Positions 62,441-64,000 of a DNA stretch of 64,000 bases are shown piece by piece. The number at the start of each line of letters is the position of its first letter. Position 1 is the first letter of the stretch. This DNA is from Bacteroidota bacterium (GTDB lineage Bacteria > Bacteroidota > Bacteroidia > Flavobacteriales_D > Crocinitomicaceae). Position numbers and translations under genes: made by a program. A model generated the notes under the pieces. The model was not told the DNA's origin. It searched no databases and saw nothing but the letters and a program-made list of their open reading frames with translations. The stretch is from contig JASBTZ010000008.1 of NCBI GenBank assembly GCA_030148165.1, forward strand, positions 124,001 through 188,000, given 5' to 3'.

Positions 62441-64000
62441 TTAAATAGTTGCATTTATTGTAAATGTGACCGGTATAGATTGTACAGTAACATACTGTTG
62501 ACCATCCCATTCACGGTAATCAAATGTGAAAGCATAGTCTCCAGCAGGCATATTAAGTGAACCATCACTATTGGTCACAAATACCTCCCGTACATCTTTC
62601 GAGAATATCGACTGATAATTACTTTCACTATCTCCATCTACTGAAAGGCGAATAGTGGTAGACATTTCTGAATCAGGTAATTTTGGATCATTAAATGGTT
62701 CCGGGCATCGAATCCAAATTCCAAGCAAATTACCGCCTGTATCCGTATTCCGAACAATATTGAATTCATTACTTATTGCCGGATGCAAAGTACCTAACTT
62801 AAATGCACCCTGTAAAACTCGTTCAATTAAATCAGCATAATCTTGTAGGAGATCATCATTTGAAGATGGAGGGATCATTCCTGACGCGAGTGTAACGTTT
62901 ACGGAAGGAATAACTTTATTGACCTCAAAAATAGCCTCTTTCAAAACGGTTCCAGCTCCATCATCAGCTAGAATGTAACTGTTAACTTGTTCTTCGAACG
63001 TACCATAACGGGATGTTCTGAATGGATATCTATGAACCTCACGGGTGGTAGTCGGTGTTCCGGCATCTGCATCTCGCTGATATGTATTGCTGAAGATCGC
63101 CGTATAAAGTTTTAACGGTTCCAGTTCATTAATGTCAACTTGTGCGTTTACACTATTTTGATTCAAAGATTCCGGTGGGCAATCCGCCGGATCACTATTC
63201 TCAATAATGTTACCAATGGCTTGAATATCACTTCCTGCAATGGCAAAATCATCCAGTTGCCAGGTAAGGGATGGGACAGGTGGTGTTTGGGGTTCTATGG
63301 CATCTTGTATCAATACTTGCATATTCCCATTAACCTGACCATTATTAAATAATGGATCCCAATTTCCAAACATCGCGTATACGTATTGCTTTTTAAAGAA
63401 CAACAAGAGTCTGGGATCCTTGTAAAACAGTGGTTTTGCATTTAATAAATCACCGTCAGCATTAGGATAAGAACGTCTGTAATCCACATAATGCTGTAAC
63501 TTGCTGAGTTTATAGCTGTCTTCCTGGTCAGCATCCAACAAATTCTGATAATCCTCTCGTATTACCTCAGCATTTGTATCATCCAAATACTGATGGAAAT
63601 GACCAATTGGTCCTTTCGTACGGAATCCATAGTAGAATGTATTGCGATGGTTATTAGAACCACCTCCACTAACAGCTTCGTTTGTTTTAATTGCAATCGC
63701 GTAAGTTGTATTTGGGCGCCAGATTGGTTGAAAGGTCTTCTCTATAGCGTCCATCATACTTTGTGTCTCTGCATCAACTTCTGAAGCTCCCGGAATAGTT
63801 TGATTATAAGTGTAATCTTCATCTGTTAAGAAACACAACTTGAACAAATATGTACTACACAATCCTCGACAATTAATTATGTTATAACAACTTGTTTTCC
63901 CTGTTAATGTAACAGTTGAACCGTTACTTAAAGTTGCGTCAATTAAGAATGAGTAATTAGGACCTACTACTAGGTTGTCTTCATCATGTCTTAAATTAGA
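62441..64000 (-). CDS. Large beta-rich protein, N-terminus beyond window edge
   Basis: The frame is open from 62441 to base 64000 on the minus strand; the apparent start at 63862 is only an internal TTG, and preceding residues (DNLVVGPNYSFLIDATLSNG, TVTLTGKTSCYN) read as coding. At least 519 residues are present. Features: WRPNTTYAIAIKTNEAVSGGG, FYYGFRTKGPIGHFHQYL, several beta-sandwich-like stretches and a last domain with PAGDYAFTFDYREWDGQQYVTVQSIPVTFTIN. No enzyme motif is recognised. It is immediately upstream of the giant protein and in the same operon, and is probably a structural partner of it. Confidence 0.7.
   Translation of the reverse strand, partial: SNLRHDEDNLVVGPNYSFLIDATLSNGSTVTLTGKTSCYNIINCRGLCSTYLFKLCFLTDEDYTYNQTIPGASEVDAETQSMMDAIEKTFQPIWRPNTTYAIAIKTNEAVSGGGSNNHRNTFYYGFRTKGPIGHFHQYLDDTNAEVIREDYQNLLDADQEDSYKLSKLQHYVDYRRSYPNADGDLLNAKPLFYKDPRLLLFFKKQYVYAMFGNWDPLFNNGQVNGNMQVLIQDAIEPQTPPVPSLTWQLDDFAIAGSDIQAIGNIIENSDPADCPPESLNQNSVNAQVDINELEPLKLYTAIFSNTYQRDADAGTPTTTREVHRYPFRTSRYGTFEEQVNSYILADDGAGTVLKEAIFEVNKVIPSVNVTLASGMIPPSSNDDLLQDYADLIERVLQGAFKLGTLHPAISNEFNIVRNTDTGGNLLGIWIRCPEPFNDPKLPDSEMSTTIRLSVDGDSESNYQSIFSKDVREVFVTNSDGSLNMPAGDYAFTFDYREWDGQQYVTVQSIPVTFTINATI

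Noticed and set aside
63860-63862. TTG at 63862 as the true start of the right-edge gene
   Set aside because: The frame stays open to base 64000 and the upstream translation reads as normal coding sequence, so the gene continues beyond the window.

Overview
The window looks like a chromosomal segment from a marine or freshwater member of the Bacteroidota, probably Flavobacteriales (an order-level guess). The signs are type IX secretion sorting domains (a type A domain and a gliding-associated type B domain), a PorP/SprF protein, a GldN-like protein, a giant SprB-repeat adhesin, YqaE-type lipoproteins, and repeated TAnnTTTG promoter elements a short distance before starts, without Shine-Dalgarno sequences. 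No rRNA, tRNA or CRISPR array was found.

Region 1 (1-10.4 kb) is core metabolism. A sulfur/methionine operon holds homoserine dehydrogenase (cut by the left edge), a split YeeE/YedE-type sulfur transporter, an OsmC-like protein and an O-succinylhomoserine sulfhydrylase-like enzyme. It is followed by two FKBP-type proteins, an M28 peptidase with a probable outer-membrane protein, FolD, a YqaE lipoprotein, a lipoamide-dehydrogenase-like flavoprotein lacking both redox cysteines, and a YkgJ-type cysteine cluster protein.

Region 2 (10.5-19.5 kb) is a surface/secretion cassette: a 2446-residue SprB-repeat protein with 13 near-identical repeats, its PorP/SprF partner, and a SiaB-like GHKL protein. 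Region 3 (19.5-36.8 kb) is housekeeping: a tiny Cys/Lys protein, a SUI1 factor, PyrR-PyrB, a STAS protein, RNase Z, topoisomerase IV B and A, ornithine aminotransferase, a sensor histidine kinase, a phosphohexomutase, chorismate synthase, a GldN-like protein with an N-terminal MORN-type region, and a glycine-rich T9SS cargo protein.

Region 4 (37.1-48.6 kb) is a genomic island. An inward-facing tyrosine integrase is followed by an overlapping gene train: DUF4007 (SspB-like), a large P-loop ATPase (SspC-like), a PAPS-reductase-like sulfurtransferase (SspD/DndC-like), a DUF262 protein without an HNH domain, and a Ser/Thr kinase. A GHKL ATPase and a small protein are convergent to it. Matching imperfect direct repeats (CATCCCC-N4-CCATCCCCTCATA) lie at 37124-37147 and 48589-48612, exactly around this set. 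I read it as a DNA phosphorothioation-type defence island in which a kinase and a GHKL ATPase stand where a PT-sensing nuclease is usually found. This is the best candidate here for an undescribed system.

Region 5 (48.6-64 kb) is further accessory DNA. It begins with small element-type genes (HTH, zinc-ribbon, membrane peptide). It continues with a tightly packed minus-strand operon running in from beyond the right edge: a truncated large protein, a 2480-residue protein without a signal peptide, an SGNH-hydrolase-like protein, an amidase with an SH3 domain, a coiled-coil membrane protein and a membrane-anchored c-type cytochrome-like protein. Its function is unknown.
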